Of a stretch of 64,000 nucleotides of DNA, positions 8,695 through 16,206 are shown one piece after another. Position 1 is the first letter of the stretch, and each line of letters opens with the position of its first letter. The notes beneath the pieces were generated by a model, which was given only the letters and a program-made list of their open reading frames with translations, ran no database searches and was not told the origin of the DNA. The stretch comes from Planctomycetota bacterium (lineage in GTDB: Bacteria > Planctomycetota > Planctomycetia > Pirellulales > PALSA-1355), in the NCBI GenBank assembly GCA_003389325.1, contig QQVE01000004.1, forward strand, positions 1 through 64,000, in the 5' to 3' direction. Position numbers and translations under genes: made by a program.

Positions 8695-9468
8695 CTACGG
8701 GGCGGCCCGCAACGGGTTGGGCACCGCAAAGGTCATGGTGTAGTTGCGGTGGACATATTGGTCGTTGGTGATGCCGCGGAAAATCTGGCAGAACGTGACG
8801 CCCATCGGGTTGGGGTCTTTGACCTTGGCCCCCGGCTTGGCCACCACGAGGATCGCGTTTTTCTGCCATTGCTCGATGAACTCGCAGATCTCGACGCGAA
8901 TGTTGCCCCGGATGGGGTCGGCCAGGTAGACGTAGTAGCCGTCGGTGCCGCGGAACACGGCAAAGTGGTCGTGCTCGCGCACGGTGATGCCGACGATCAC
9001 CGGCACCTTGGCCTCGGCCAGTTCGGTGAATTCGACCTTGCCCATCGACGATTGGTAGCCGGCCAGGTTGGCCATGTCGCGCAGGTCGGTGAGCGTGAGG
9101 CCGTTTTCGATGCGGTCTTCGATCTCCTCCTTGGTGAGCTTCAGCTTGGGGATGATCCGTAGGAACGTTTCTTCGTTGACGTCGGCGCCCCAGTAATAGC
9201 GAAAGATCGTGGCCAGCGACGCGGCCCCGCACGAGTAGTCGAGCTGCTGCATCACGATGCCCTGCTGCTGCAGCTCCTTGTAGCTCCAGGCGTAGTCGCG
9301 AATCAGCCGGTCGGGCGTTCGCACCGGAGCCCGCTCGTAGATGTTGAAGTACTGCCCGTGCGCTTCGGCTGCGGTGCCGATCGCGAGCGCGAGAAGCAGC
9401 CACTTGCAGCCCGCGATCACTTTGCGAGTGGGCGAGCGGTCAACGTGTGAAAGACGGGTCGGTTCCAT
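8695..9468 (-). CDS. Exported C39-like cysteine peptidase (FapD-like)
   Basis: A 257-residue protein. The start at 9468 is preferred because AGGTGG lies six bases upstream; the in-frame ATG at 9483 overlaps that site. An N-terminal hydrophobic segment (about 21-37, ending AEAHG) indicates export. The papain-like C39 fold shows the catalytic Cys80 in LDYSCGAASL, His168 in HDHFAVFRG and Asp184 in LADPIRGN, all spaced as in C39 peptidases. No ABC-transporter domains are fused, so this is a stand-alone periplasmic peptidase like FapD of the Pseudomonas functional-amyloid operon. It lies 229 bases downstream of a barrel gene on the same strand and about 4 kb from four small secreted proteins bearing double-glycine-like sites. 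Substrate assignment is inference. Confidence 0.8.
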   Translation of the reverse strand: MEPTRLSHVDRSPTRKVIAGCKWLLLALAIGTAAEAHGQYFNIYERAPVRTPDRLIRDYAWSYKELQQQGIVMQQLDYSCGAASLATIFRYYWGADVNEETFLRIIPKLKLTKEEIEDRIENGLTLTDLRDMANLAGYQSSMGKVEFTELAEAKVPVIVGITVREHDHFAVFRGTDGYYVYLADPIRGNIRVEICEFIEQWQKNAILVVAKPGAKVKDPNPMGVTFCQIFRGITNDQYVHRNYTMTFAVPNPLRAAP

Positions 9469-9550
9469 GATGATCCACCTCATGCGATGCGGGTCGCAAG
9501 CGCGGGAGTCGCGATTAATTCTGTTTCACAAGTCGGCGTGCTTTTGACAC

Positions 9551-9660
9551 TAGCCCGAAGCGCAAGCGAGGGTTGTTGAATCGCGGTTCTCGCATCCCTT
9601 GCACCGAAACGCCTGTCGGGAATCGTGTCGACTTTCCTCGCTTGCGCTTCGGGCTCGTAT
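9551..9660. repeat. Dispersed GCTTCGGGCT repeat, inverted pair
   Basis: A minus-orientation copy (9551-9574) and a plus-orientation copy (9634-9660) face each other in the gap between the barrel gene and the C39 gene. Their arms can pair into a long stem of about 18 bp enclosing some 60 bases. It may reduce read-through between the two genes. Confidence 0.75.
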
Positions 9661-9697
9661 CGGGTTGGTGCCGAGCCAAACGACTTGTGAGACACAA

Positions 9698-11056
9698 CTA
9701 GTAGTACGTGACGATGATGCCGACGTTGGCGTTGGGGGCCGAGTCGGTCAGGCCGATCTGGCAGAACGGTTCGAGGATGCGGCAGTTGCGCACGACCGTC
9801 AGGGCGAACCGCAGGCTGAGCGGCTCGAGGTTCGAGCCCCGCACGTTCTCGTTGTTGATGTAGGTGTTCGTGATATAGAAGCCCTGGAACGTCGAGCTGA
9901 ACGTGATGCGATCGTTGATGGCGAAGCCGGCCCCGAACAAGTAGTTGGCCTGCTCGCCAGGCGCGAACAGCACGCCGTCGAAGGGTCGCTCCCACAGGTG
10001 GCGGTAGCCGCCGCCGTAGAAGACGATCACCGGGTCGTAGCGGTTGATGCACAGCAGGTTGACGTTGTAGGCCCAGAACCCTTGGCCCAGGTTCGAGCCC
10101 GGCACCAGGCCGAACAGCGGCGTGTCGAACTTACCCGTCGGGGCGGTGAAGCCCACGGTGCCGATCACGTCGGGAAACTCGTGCTCGCCCTTGATCAGGT
10201 GAATGCTCGCCCCGAACGTGCCGTCGCCCAAGCCGCTGACGTTGCGCGTTTCGCTCAGGCCGATGGCCGAGAGTTGCGTATTGGAGAAACCGGCCGGCAG
10301 GGTGGCGAACAACTGGATGTTCTTCGTCAGGCCGTACCGCACGGCCAGCGGCGTGAACAACAGCCGCCGGCGGACCTGCGCCTCGGCGACGTCGGTGACC
10401 GTGCCCATGGGGTCGATCACCGGCAGCGGGAAGTCGTTGGAAAAGTGCGTGTAGATAAAGCCCGTGTCGGCCTGCCAGGCGCCGGGTTTGAGCAGCACGT
10501 CGACTTGCCGCAGGAACTGCAGGTTGTTGTTGGGTGGTGCCTGGCCAAAGGTCTGTTCCTCTTCGCCGCCGCCCTGGCCGGCTTCGGCCTCGGCTTCGGA
10601 TTCGCCGTCGGGAGGTCCGTCGCCTTCGACTTCGATCAACCCGGGCCCCGAGGCGGCCGGTTCCTGTGTCTGGATGCCGGCAAAGTTCATCAACGAGCGA
10701 TTGTTGGCGACCAGCGTCACGGGACCGGAGCCCGCGATCGGCTGGCCGTCAGGTCCCACGACGACATAGTTGACCTGCTGGCCGGCGTACGCGGCTTCGG
10801 TGCCGGGCCCCGCCTGGCCAAACAGAATCGAGGGCTCCTGGGTCGGAGCCGTCACCGGCGGAAGCCGTTCGCTGCCGGGCGACGTCGCGAGCGGGTTGCT
10901 GTGCGAGGGCGGAGCGAGCAGCCCCGGCGCAGCGGGTTGCTGGCCGCGAGCCGTCGCGGGCGCTACGGCGCAGACCGCGGCCGCACTCCACAACAGGAGT
11001 CGCCGCGCAAGTCGGTTCGAGCGCGTCACGCTCGAGGCACCGTGCGGATCGTCCAT
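9698..11056 (-). CDS. Outer-membrane beta-barrel protein, transporter/FapF-like
   Basis: A 452-residue exported protein. The start at 11056 is chosen because AAGGA lies six bases upstream and the signal peptide follows (RRLLLWSAAAVCAVAPATARG); the longer frame to 11131 lacks this. Residues about 30-170 are a low-complexity Pro/Gly/Glu-rich linker. From FLRQVDVLLKPGAWQAD onward the sequence alternates like transmembrane beta strands (VRYGLTKNIQLFATLPAGF; GTVGFTAPTGKFDT; LFGAGFAINDRI) and ends in the typical aromatic terminus VGIIVTYY. This matches the 'transporter' (Phenol_MetA_deg-type) barrel family, to which FapF-like secretion pores are similar. Its placement directly upstream of a C39-like peptidase supports that comparison, which remains an inference. 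Confidence 0.7.
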   Translation of the reverse strand: MDDPHGASSVTRSNRLARRLLLWSAAAVCAVAPATARGQQPAAPGLLAPPSHSNPLATSPGSERLPPVTAPTQEPSILFGQAGPGTEAAYAGQQVNYVVVGPDGQPIAGSGPVTLVANNRSLMNFAGIQTQEPAASGPGLIEVEGDGPPDGESEAEAEAGQGGGEEEQTFGQAPPNNNLQFLRQVDVLLKPGAWQADTGFIYTHFSNDFPLPVIDPMGTVTDVAEAQVRRRLLFTPLAVRYGLTKNIQLFATLPAGFSNTQLSAIGLSETRNVSGLGDGTFGASIHLIKGEHEFPDVIGTVGFTAPTGKFDTPLFGLVPGSNLGQGFWAYNVNLLCINRYDPVIVFYGGGYRHLWERPFDGVLFAPGEQANYLFGAGFAINDRITFSSTFQGFYITNTYINNENVRGSNLEPLSLRFALTVVRNCRILEPFCQIGLTDSAPNANVGIIVTYY

Positions 11057-11746
11057 AGTCCGTCCTTCAAACCCGCGTCTGCGGTGGGCCCCATCCAGCG
11101 ATTCTTTACGCAATGGAAACATGGTGCCCAACTCAAAAGGTCGCCTGATTCGATAGTCTCTCTCCGCGAGGGAACGCTCCCGCCGGCGGTGCGACCGTCA
11201 AATCCCGTTCTTCTGGATCGACCGACATATCCCGTACAATGAGATCAGTCGTGCGAGGCGCCAAAGTTTTCCCAAATTCGACATCTTGACAAGCGCCGGC
11301 CGTTCGCACGTTTCTTCTTTGCCAGGCAGGACTTCGGTCGCCTGCGGGCCCTCTCGACGCCGTTTCTCGTGCTAGCAGGCGACGTCGCGCCGCGTGAAGC
11401 TTTGACGGTTGCGGCGAGTCTGCCGCATGTGCCGGGCGTGCCGGTTGTAAGCGTTGAAACGGCAACGACATGACGTATCAATTCGTCCGATGGTGCGGAC
11501 GATGATACGTGCAACGAAAAGTGCGACGGCGCCTAGCCGCTCGCGCAGCGGCAACTGTAAATCGCGAGGTTTCCTTTCAGTCCGAACGGCGGGGCAAAGG
11601 CCGCGGGCAGAAAGGTCTCCCAAGAGGAAAGCGAGACGCAGGGCCGCGAACGGTTTTGAAAACGAATCGAGAGAGTCAACACGTTCCTATTGAAGTGGAC
11701 TGTTGCAGCCCACGTGCTGCCAGCTCTCCCAGGAGGGGTTGAGGAG
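11057..11746. other. Divergent intergenic region with a long hairpin
   Basis: This 690-base gap separates two divergent barrel genes. No credible gene is present. The main structure is a hairpin at 11473-11510: arms ACGTATCA and TGATACGT, extended by TCGTCCG/CGGACGA, with a six-base loop. It lies about 237 bases upstream of the plus-strand start and could sit in that gene's leader or form an operator. A TTGACA occurs at 11286-11291 but has no convincing -10 partner. Confidence 0.5.
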
Positions 11747-12934
11747 ATGAAGACAACTTATAGATGGTGTTGCGCGCTGGTCGCCATGTTCGCATGGGCC
11801 GCGGGCACACAAGCGTTCGGTGAGGACATTCTGGACGACTCGAGCGGGCCGGTGTTTCGCCCGCCGCTGATCAAGCAAGTCGCCGCCGAAGAGACCGTGC
11901 CTGCGGTGCCGCCCTCGGTTCCCACGAGTCGTTGGGATGCCCAGGAGCCGGTACAGACGCCCGAGGGCCAACCGATTACCGACATGGGGACGGCCTGCGA
12001 CGCGGGCTGTGTCTCGTGCGAGTATCCGGGCTTGCAGTGGGTGGTCGGCATTGAGCAAACGTTCTTGTGGCCTCAATTGAGCCGCACGTTTCTCGAGACC
12101 GGCTTTACCAACTCGCTGGGCAGCATCGACTACATTAACGACTCGGCGCTGGGTTCGGTCGATGGAGCGTATTTGACGGCTCCCCGCTTCACGCTCGGCG
12201 TGCGGGGCGAGTGCTGGGGCCTGGTGGGCCGCTATTGGGACGCCAGCGCCTGGGCCAACACGTTCATCCCGGCGATTCCCGACAGCACGCAGAGCGGCAC
12301 GATCCTGTTCGACACGTTCCGCGCCTACACGATCGACCTCGAAGTGCAACGCCGCTTCTGCTGGCGAAACTGGAACATGCTTGGCTATCTGGGCGTTCGC
12401 CACGCGTCGGCCAGCAACGACCGCAACATGTGGTTCCAAAACACCTTCGGCAGCGACTTCCTCGAAAACCAGGCCTTCGCCGGTCAGCAGTACAACGGCA
12501 CGGGCCTCACGTTCGGCGTGTTCGGCATGCGGCCGCTGTTCTGCGACGACGGGGCCTTGAAGGTCTACTTCCGCAACCGCTACTCGGTCGTGTGGGGCAA
12601 CGGCCAGGCCGTCGCGCAGACCGAAGCCACGGCACAGAACGCCGTAGCCTTTGCCACCTCGACCGACGGTGCCCTGGCGATCGGCGACGGCGGCATGTTC
12701 ATCGCCGAAGTCGGCTGGGGTCTGCAGTGGGATACGTGCCTGCGGTGCTTCCCCGCCCGGGCGTTCTTCCGCACCGGTATGGAATGGCAGTACTGGGACG
12801 CCAACGCGGGCGTAGCCGTGGGTTCGACCTCGGCGGCCGACGTCGTCACTGCCTCGAGCTATGCCACGACCAGCGCGGCGGACCTGATGTTCGACATGGT
12901 GGGCTTTACCATCGGAGCCGGCATTACCTACTAA
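11747..12934 (+). CDS. Outer-membrane beta-barrel protein (BBP7/Lpg1974-like)
   Basis: A 395-residue protein starting at 11747, after AGGAGG at 11731-11736 and GAGGAG immediately before the ATG. The signal peptide is MKTTYRWCCALVAMFAWAAG with cleavage after TQAFG. A Pro-rich spacer and a Cys pair (CDAGCVSCEYPG) precede strands rich in Trp/Tyr/Phe. These include VVGIEQTFLWPQL, TLGVRGECWGLVGRYWD and FCWRNWNMLGYLGVR; the protein ends in DMVGFTIGAGITY with a terminal aromatic residue. It resembles planctomycete surface barrels of the BBP7 or Lpg1974 type. It is convergent with the first small secreted paralogue, sharing the terminator at 12957-13001. Function: structural or porin-like, not determinable further. 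Confidence 0.7.
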   Translation: MKTTYRWCCALVAMFAWAAGTQAFGEDILDDSSGPVFRPPLIKQVAAEETVPAVPPSVPTSRWDAQEPVQTPEGQPITDMGTACDAGCVSCEYPGLQWVVGIEQTFLWPQLSRTFLETGFTNSLGSIDYINDSALGSVDGAYLTAPRFTLGVRGECWGLVGRYWDASAWANTFIPAIPDSTQSGTILFDTFRAYTIDLEVQRRFCWRNWNMLGYLGVRHASASNDRNMWFQNTFGSDFLENQAFAGQQYNGTGLTFGVFGMRPLFCDDGALKVYFRNRYSVVWGNGQAVAQTEATAQNAVAFATSTDGALAIGDGGMFIAEVGWGLQWDTCLRCFPARAFFRTGMEWQYWDANAGVAVGSTSAADVVTASSYATTSAADLMFDMVGFTIGAGITY

Positions 12935-12956
12935 CCCCTCGGGTAACTGCTGGCAG

Positions 12957-13001
12957 AAAAAAACGGGCCCTGCTTGAGGAATGCCTCAGCAGGGCCCGTT
13001 T
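12957..13001 (-). terminator. Rho-independent terminator of the small secreted protein at 13030
   Basis: A near-perfect stem with AAACGGGCCCTGCT and GCAGGGCCCGTTT arms (12961-13001) and an AATG loop. On the minus strand it is followed by a run of seven Ts (12957-12963). It ends the transcript of the gene at 13030-13425 and may also serve the convergent barrel gene. Confidence 0.85.
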
Positions 13002-13029
13002 GCTATTGCGCGAAAGAGGGTCGAAGCGT

Positions 13030-13425
13030 TTACCAGGCGTAGGCCCCGGCGACGCCGCCGGCGAATCCGCCCCACACGCCAACCGACAACGCCGAGCCGG
13101 TCGGATCCTGCACGAAGCTGATCGAGGTCTTGCCGGCAAAGCTCAGACTGCCGCCGACGGCACCCGAGTCCTTGCCGATCCACGAAGCGCCCGAGGCGTA
13201 CTGGTTGACGGAGCTTTGTCCGCCCCACCAGTTAGCCTGGCTGCCGCCCCACACGCCGGCCCAGGTGCCCTTGCCGCGCACCGCGGCGCCCTCGTCATCC
13301 GACATGCTCTGCATGCCGCCCAGTCCCATGCTGCCGAGCATGTCGGATGACGAGGCCAATTCACCGCCCGAAGCCGTCGCGGCAAGAAACATCAAGGTAG
13401 CACAAGCAATCGCAACGTTCTTCAT
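13030..13425 (-). CDS. Small secreted Gly/Ser/Asn-rich protein, paralogue 1 of 4
   Basis: A 131-residue protein; the start at 13425 has GGAGG seven bases upstream and gives the signal peptide MKNVAIACATLMFLAATASG. The mature part begins with a conserved leader-like segment (DMLGSMGLGGMQSMSDDEG, about 28-46), then VRGKG (49-53), then GTWAGVWGGSQANWWGG and SSVNQYASGASWIG. It continues with GGSLSFAGK, a DPTGS turn (107-111) and a Gly-rich tail VWGGFAGGVAGAYAW. The MSDxEGxxVRGKG segment resembles the double-glycine leader signature that C39 peptidases cut. I know of no named family for it. It is followed by a strong terminator. Likely secreted or surface; amyloid-like composition is an observation, not proof. 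Confidence 0.8.
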   Translation of the reverse strand: MKNVAIACATLMFLAATASGGELASSSDMLGSMGLGGMQSMSDDEGAAVRGKGTWAGVWGGSQANWWGGQSSVNQYASGASWIGKDSGAVGGSLSFAGKTSISFVQDPTGSALSVGVWGGFAGGVAGAYAW

Positions 13426-14266
13426 TTCAGCATCCTCCGCAAGGTGAAGAAACAGTTCATCACGATGCACGCTCATGCGAAGCGTGCACGGATCCAAACG
13501 ACTTGCCCCGCGCCACCAAATCCCTGCCAATCCACGCGGGCATCAGGCGGCGTCATTTGTCGACTTTGGTTGCTGCGGCGCCGGGGTCGGTACGTGTCTT
13601 GCGATCACCGGGCACAGCGAACCGTGCCCGAGCGTGCCAATCCCTGGGCTGGCCCTCAGCCCCCGAGGCACGCCGGTCGCAAAGGCCCTCATTATCCTGA
13701 CCTTGCAGCTTTCAGCAAGTACTCTAGCCGGCAAAGATTGTCAGCCGCAGGGGGAGGGGCGGCGGGCGCGCAGAGAGCAGGAGAGCGCCCCACGCCCAAA
13801 AAAACACTTCGGCCTTGGTGCTGGCCGTCGAAGCGCGCCCCCGACTAGGTGGGCAGCGATGCTTCGGTCGAGTTTAAACGCGAACGGCGAACACGCTTGA
13901 CGACATCTGACCGGCATAGTCGATGGCCGCGGCGGCAGCCCAAAAAATCGCTGACGCGGTCGCACCGCCGCCGCCGTCGTGCTGGTCGCCGTGCAACCCG
14001 TTGTTTCACCCCCCCGTGCCGCGCGGACCGATCAACGCCGGGTGCATGGAGAGCACGTCGCAGAGCAGATACGATCCGAAGACGGCCGACTCATGGCGAC
14101 CGGTGCGGAGATCTCCGACAGCGGACCGCGCTTGGCGGCCGCGCGACCCCCGTTCGAACGGAGGGTTTACTCGAGCTGGCAGGGTACCCCGTTTCAGAGC
14201 CGGGTCGGCGCGCGCATCGCCCGCAACGAGGACACGCCCGGAGCATGCCGGAAAGCCGCCGCGCCG
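13426..14266. other. 840-base intergenic region, no credible gene
   Basis: Several short open frames exist here but none has a ribosome site, signal peptide or coherent composition. Small GC-rich hairpins occur (for example GGGCAC/GTGCCC around 13611-13630). The minus-strand transcript of the gene starting at 13425 must begin in or beyond this stretch, but I could not find a TTGACA-type promoter like those of the two other paralogues. Confidence 0.5.
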
Positions 14267-14584
14267 TTAACGGAGGCTAAACCCGGACCAGCCGGAAAAG
14301 CTGAGGCTGCCGCCAAACGAGCCCGAAGGCTTGCCCAGCCAATTCGAACCGGCGGAGTAGCTGTTGGTCGAGGTCTGGCCGCCGAACCAGTTAGCGGTGC
14401 TGGTGCCCCACACGCCGGCAAAGGTGCCCTTGCCGCGGACGGCTTGCGCATCGTCGTCGGAAAGCTGCTGCATGGATCCCAGGCCCATTTCGTGCAAGGT
14501 CGTGTTCTTGACGTCCAGCTCGCCGGCGGTCGCCGTGGCACCTAGCATCGCGAGCGCCGCAAAGGCCATCGTGAAGGTTTTCAT
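14267..14584 (-). CDS. Small secreted protein, paralogue 2 of 4 (C-terminally short)
   Basis: A 105-residue protein starting at 14584 (signal peptide MKTFTMAFAALAMLGATATA). It keeps the family core: LHEMGLGSMQQLSDDDAQ, VRGKG at 49-53, GTFAGVWG, ANWFGGQTSTNSYSAGSNW and GGSLSFSG. It stops after GWSGFSLR, so it lacks the DPTGS turn and the Gly-rich AGGVAG tail of the other three. Its leader reads LSDDDAQAVRGKG, the closest of the four to a classical LSxxEL..GG site. It lies 150 bases downstream of paralogue 3 on the same strand, with a hairpin between. Whether the short form is functional or decayed is unclear. Confidence 0.75.
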   Translation of the reverse strand: MKTFTMAFAALAMLGATATAGELDVKNTTLHEMGLGSMQQLSDDDAQAVRGKGTFAGVWGTSTANWFGGQTSTNSYSAGSNWLGKPSGSFGGSLSFSGWSGFSLR

Positions 14585-14650
14585 TTGTGGTGTTCTCGCA
14601 GGTTGGAGCAGTCGCGGCACGGGTTCACTTGATAACAATCGAGAAATGAA

Positions 14651-14690
14651 GCACAGGCCCTGCGGCCGAGTTCGGCGACAGGGCCCGTGC
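14651..14690 (-). terminator. Probable terminator/attenuator between paralogues 3 and 2
   Basis: Inverted repeat GCACAGGCCCTG (14651-14662) and CAGGGCCCGTGC (14679-14690) with a 16-base loop. On the minus strand it is followed by a T-rich but broken tract (TTCATTTCTCG). It shares the CAGGGCCC core with the hairpins after paralogues 1 and 4. Confidence 0.6.
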
Positions 14691-14734
14691 TATGAACGAA
14701 CCACGGAGGCGGTTAGCCCACGCGTGGTATCAGA

Positions 14735-15127
14735 TCACCAGGCGTAGGCCCCGGCCACACCACCGGCGAACCCGCCGACGACGTAGACCGACAACTGCGA
14801 ACCGGTCGGATCCGACAGGAACTGGATCTCGGTCTTGCCGGCGAAGCTCAGGCTGCCACCGATGGCGCCGGAGCTCTTGCCGACCCACTGGGCGCCAGCT
14901 TCGTAGTTGTTGACCGACGACTGACCGAACCAGTTGGCCTGGCTGCCGCCCCACACGCCAGCGAAGGTGCCCTTACCGCGAACGGCCTGGCCCTCGGTGT
15001 CCGACATGCTCTGCATGCTGCTCAGACCCATGCTGCCGAGGGTCGACTCCGAGACCGCCAGATCCCCGGCCTTGGCCGTGGCGGCAAACAACATCAGTGC
15101 AGCACACGCAATAGCGACGTTCTTCAT
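14735..15127 (-). CDS. Small secreted Gly/Ser/Asn-rich protein, paralogue 3 of 4
   Basis: A 130-residue protein; the start at 15127 has GAGGA seven bases upstream. The signal peptide MKNVAIACAALMLFAATAKA is nearly identical to that of paralogue 1. The mature part has LGSMGLSSMQSMSDTEG, VRGKG (49-53), GTFAGVWGGSQANWFG, SSVNNYEAGAQWVGK, GGSLSFAGK, a DPTGS turn and the tail VVGGFAGGVAGAYAW. It is the closest relative of paralogue 1, which points to a recent duplication. Its own promoter (15294-15322) and downstream hairpin (14651-14690) make it an independent transcription unit, perhaps reading through into paralogue 2. Confidence 0.82.
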   Translation of the reverse strand: MKNVAIACAALMLFAATAKAGDLAVSESTLGSMGLSSMQSMSDTEGQAVRGKGTFAGVWGGSQANWFGQSSVNNYEAGAQWVGKSSGAIGGSLSFAGKTEIQFLSDPTGSQLSVYVVGGFAGGVAGAYAW

Positions 15128-15258
15128 TACAGTGTCCTCGTGAATGCAAAAAACCCCAGATGCATGACACCCCCACACCCGGCGTGCGATGTCACACCCC
15201 CGGCCCATGGGGACCATTTGCAGACCCAGAAAGCGGGACCTTCCGGGTGGAAAGAATT

Positions 15259-15271
15259 GATGCTGCGCAGC
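15259..15271 (-). promoter_or_regulatory. Conserved leader element upstream of paralogue 3
   Basis: The minus-strand sequence GCTGCGCAGCATC lies 23 bases downstream of the -10 box. The identical 13 bases occur at 15987-15999, at nearly the same distance from the -10 box of paralogue 4. The first ten bases are a palindrome. It would fall in the 5' untranslated leader of both transcripts and could be a shared control or processing site. Confidence 0.5.
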
Positions 15272-15293
15272 AATCAGTTCATTCAGCGAGGAT

Positions 15294-15322
15294 AGCGTAA
15301 TTGCACGGTATCCAACTGTCAA
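15294..15322 (-). promoter_or_regulatory. Sigma-70-like promoter of paralogue 3
   Basis: On the minus strand, TTGACA (15317-15322), a 17-base spacer and TACGCT (15294-15299). The start of transcription would be near 15287, leaving a leader of about 160 bases. The remaining gap to the hairpin at 15424 holds no gene. Confidence 0.65.
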
Positions 15323-15423
15323 CACGATTGGGGTGTTTTTCACGTATGGGGTGGTTAGTGGAATTGCGATGATTTTATGGAAAAGTACGGTATCGAGCCC
15401 TTGGGGGCACAGCGCAAGAAAGA

Positions 15424-15454
15424 GGCCCTGTCGCCAGGGGCGGCAACAGGGCCC
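15424..15454 (-). terminator. Rho-independent terminator of paralogue 4
   Basis: GGCCCTGTCGCC pairs with GGCAACAGGGCC around a short loop. On the minus strand it is followed by CTCTTTCTT. It lies 35 bases after the stop codon of the gene at 15489. Confidence 0.75.
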
Positions 15455-15488
15455 GAAAAGAACCAGTATCACGAGGACTGGTAAAGAT

Positions 15489-15890
15489 TTAGTACGACTT
15501 GGCCCAAGCGCTTCCGCCGGCCACGCCGCCGAGGATCTGCACGTTCAAGGCCGAGCCCGTGGGGTCCTGAAGGTACGTGGCTTCGATAATGCCAGCGAAG
15601 CTCAGGCTTTCACCCTTGGCGAAGGCGGGCTTGTGGGCCCAACTCGAAGCGGCCTCGTAGTTGTTGTTCGAGACCTGACCACCCGACCAGGCAGCGGTGC
15701 TTCCGCCCCACACGCCGGCAAAAGTGCCCTTGCCGCGGACCGTCATGCCCTCGGTGTCCGACATGGTCTGCATGCTGCCCAGACCCATGTTGCCCAGGGT
15801 GTTCTTCGAAATACCCGCCGGCTCGCCCGCCGAGGCGGTCGAAACGGCCATCAGTGCCAGTGCAACACCGGCGATCGCAGTCTTCATCAT
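15489..15890 (-). CDS. Small secreted Gly/Ser/Asn-rich protein, paralogue 4 of 4
   Basis: A 133-residue protein. The ATG at 15890 is preferred, with AGGA six bases upstream; a GTG lies directly before it. The signal peptide is MMKTAIAGVALALMAVSTASA. Family elements follow: LGNMGLGSMQTMSDTEG, VRGKG (51-55), GTFAGVWGGSTAAWSGG, SNNNYEAASSW, a distinctive HKPAFAKGE segment, LSFAG, the LQDPTGS turn and a shorter Gly-rich tail (LGGVAGGSAWAKSY). It is the most divergent full-length member. It has its own promoter (16024-16052) and terminator (15424-15454). Confidence 0.82.
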   Translation of the reverse strand: MMKTAIAGVALALMAVSTASAGEPAGISKNTLGNMGLGSMQTMSDTEGMTVRGKGTFAGVWGGSTAAWSGGQVSNNNYEAASSWAHKPAFAKGESLSFAGIIEATYLQDPTGSALNVQILGGVAGGSAWAKSY

Positions 15891-15986
15891 CACTGTTCCT
15901 CAAATCAAAGGTGGGAAGTGGGGTATTTTGCTGTCTGGGAACGTGCAATTTGCATGTTTCCAGAACTCACCGTCCGCCGTTGACCC

Positions 15987-15999
15987 GATGCTGCGCAGC
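15987..15999 (-). promoter_or_regulatory. Conserved leader element upstream of paralogue 4
   Basis: Minus-strand GCTGCGCAGCATC, identical to 15259-15271 upstream of paralogue 3, 24 bases below the -10 box. The surrounding leader differs between the two genes, so this 13-base identity stands out. Confidence 0.5.
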
Positions 16000-16023
16000 C
16001 CTCAGGATCAGTGCGGAAATGTC

Positions 16024-16052
16024 ATCGTAGTTGACCTAAATTAACATGTCAA
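16024..16052 (-). promoter_or_regulatory. Sigma-70-like promoter of paralogue 4
   Basis: On the minus strand, a perfect TTGACA (16047-16052), a 17-base spacer and TACGAT (16024-16029), set in a strongly AT-rich stretch (about 16020-16100). It predicts a start near 16017 and a leader of about 127 bases. The same AT-rich stretch may hold the promoter of the divergent gene at 16207. Confidence 0.7.
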
Positions 16053-16206
16053 TATCCTATTTTAAATACACACCGTATTTTCACTATCTTCACACACCTC
16101 AAGGGTTTACTTTCTGCAACAAGGAGGGCGGGCTCAACGGACCGCCAGGCGGCCCGCGACCGCCGGTGGCCGAACGACTACGATGGCGGCTTCCACGGAG
16201 CCGAAC

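Noticed and set aside
13444..13900. Overlapping 130-140-residue open frames between small paralogues
   Set aside because: Mutually overlapping, no start signals, no family resemblance to the paralogues.
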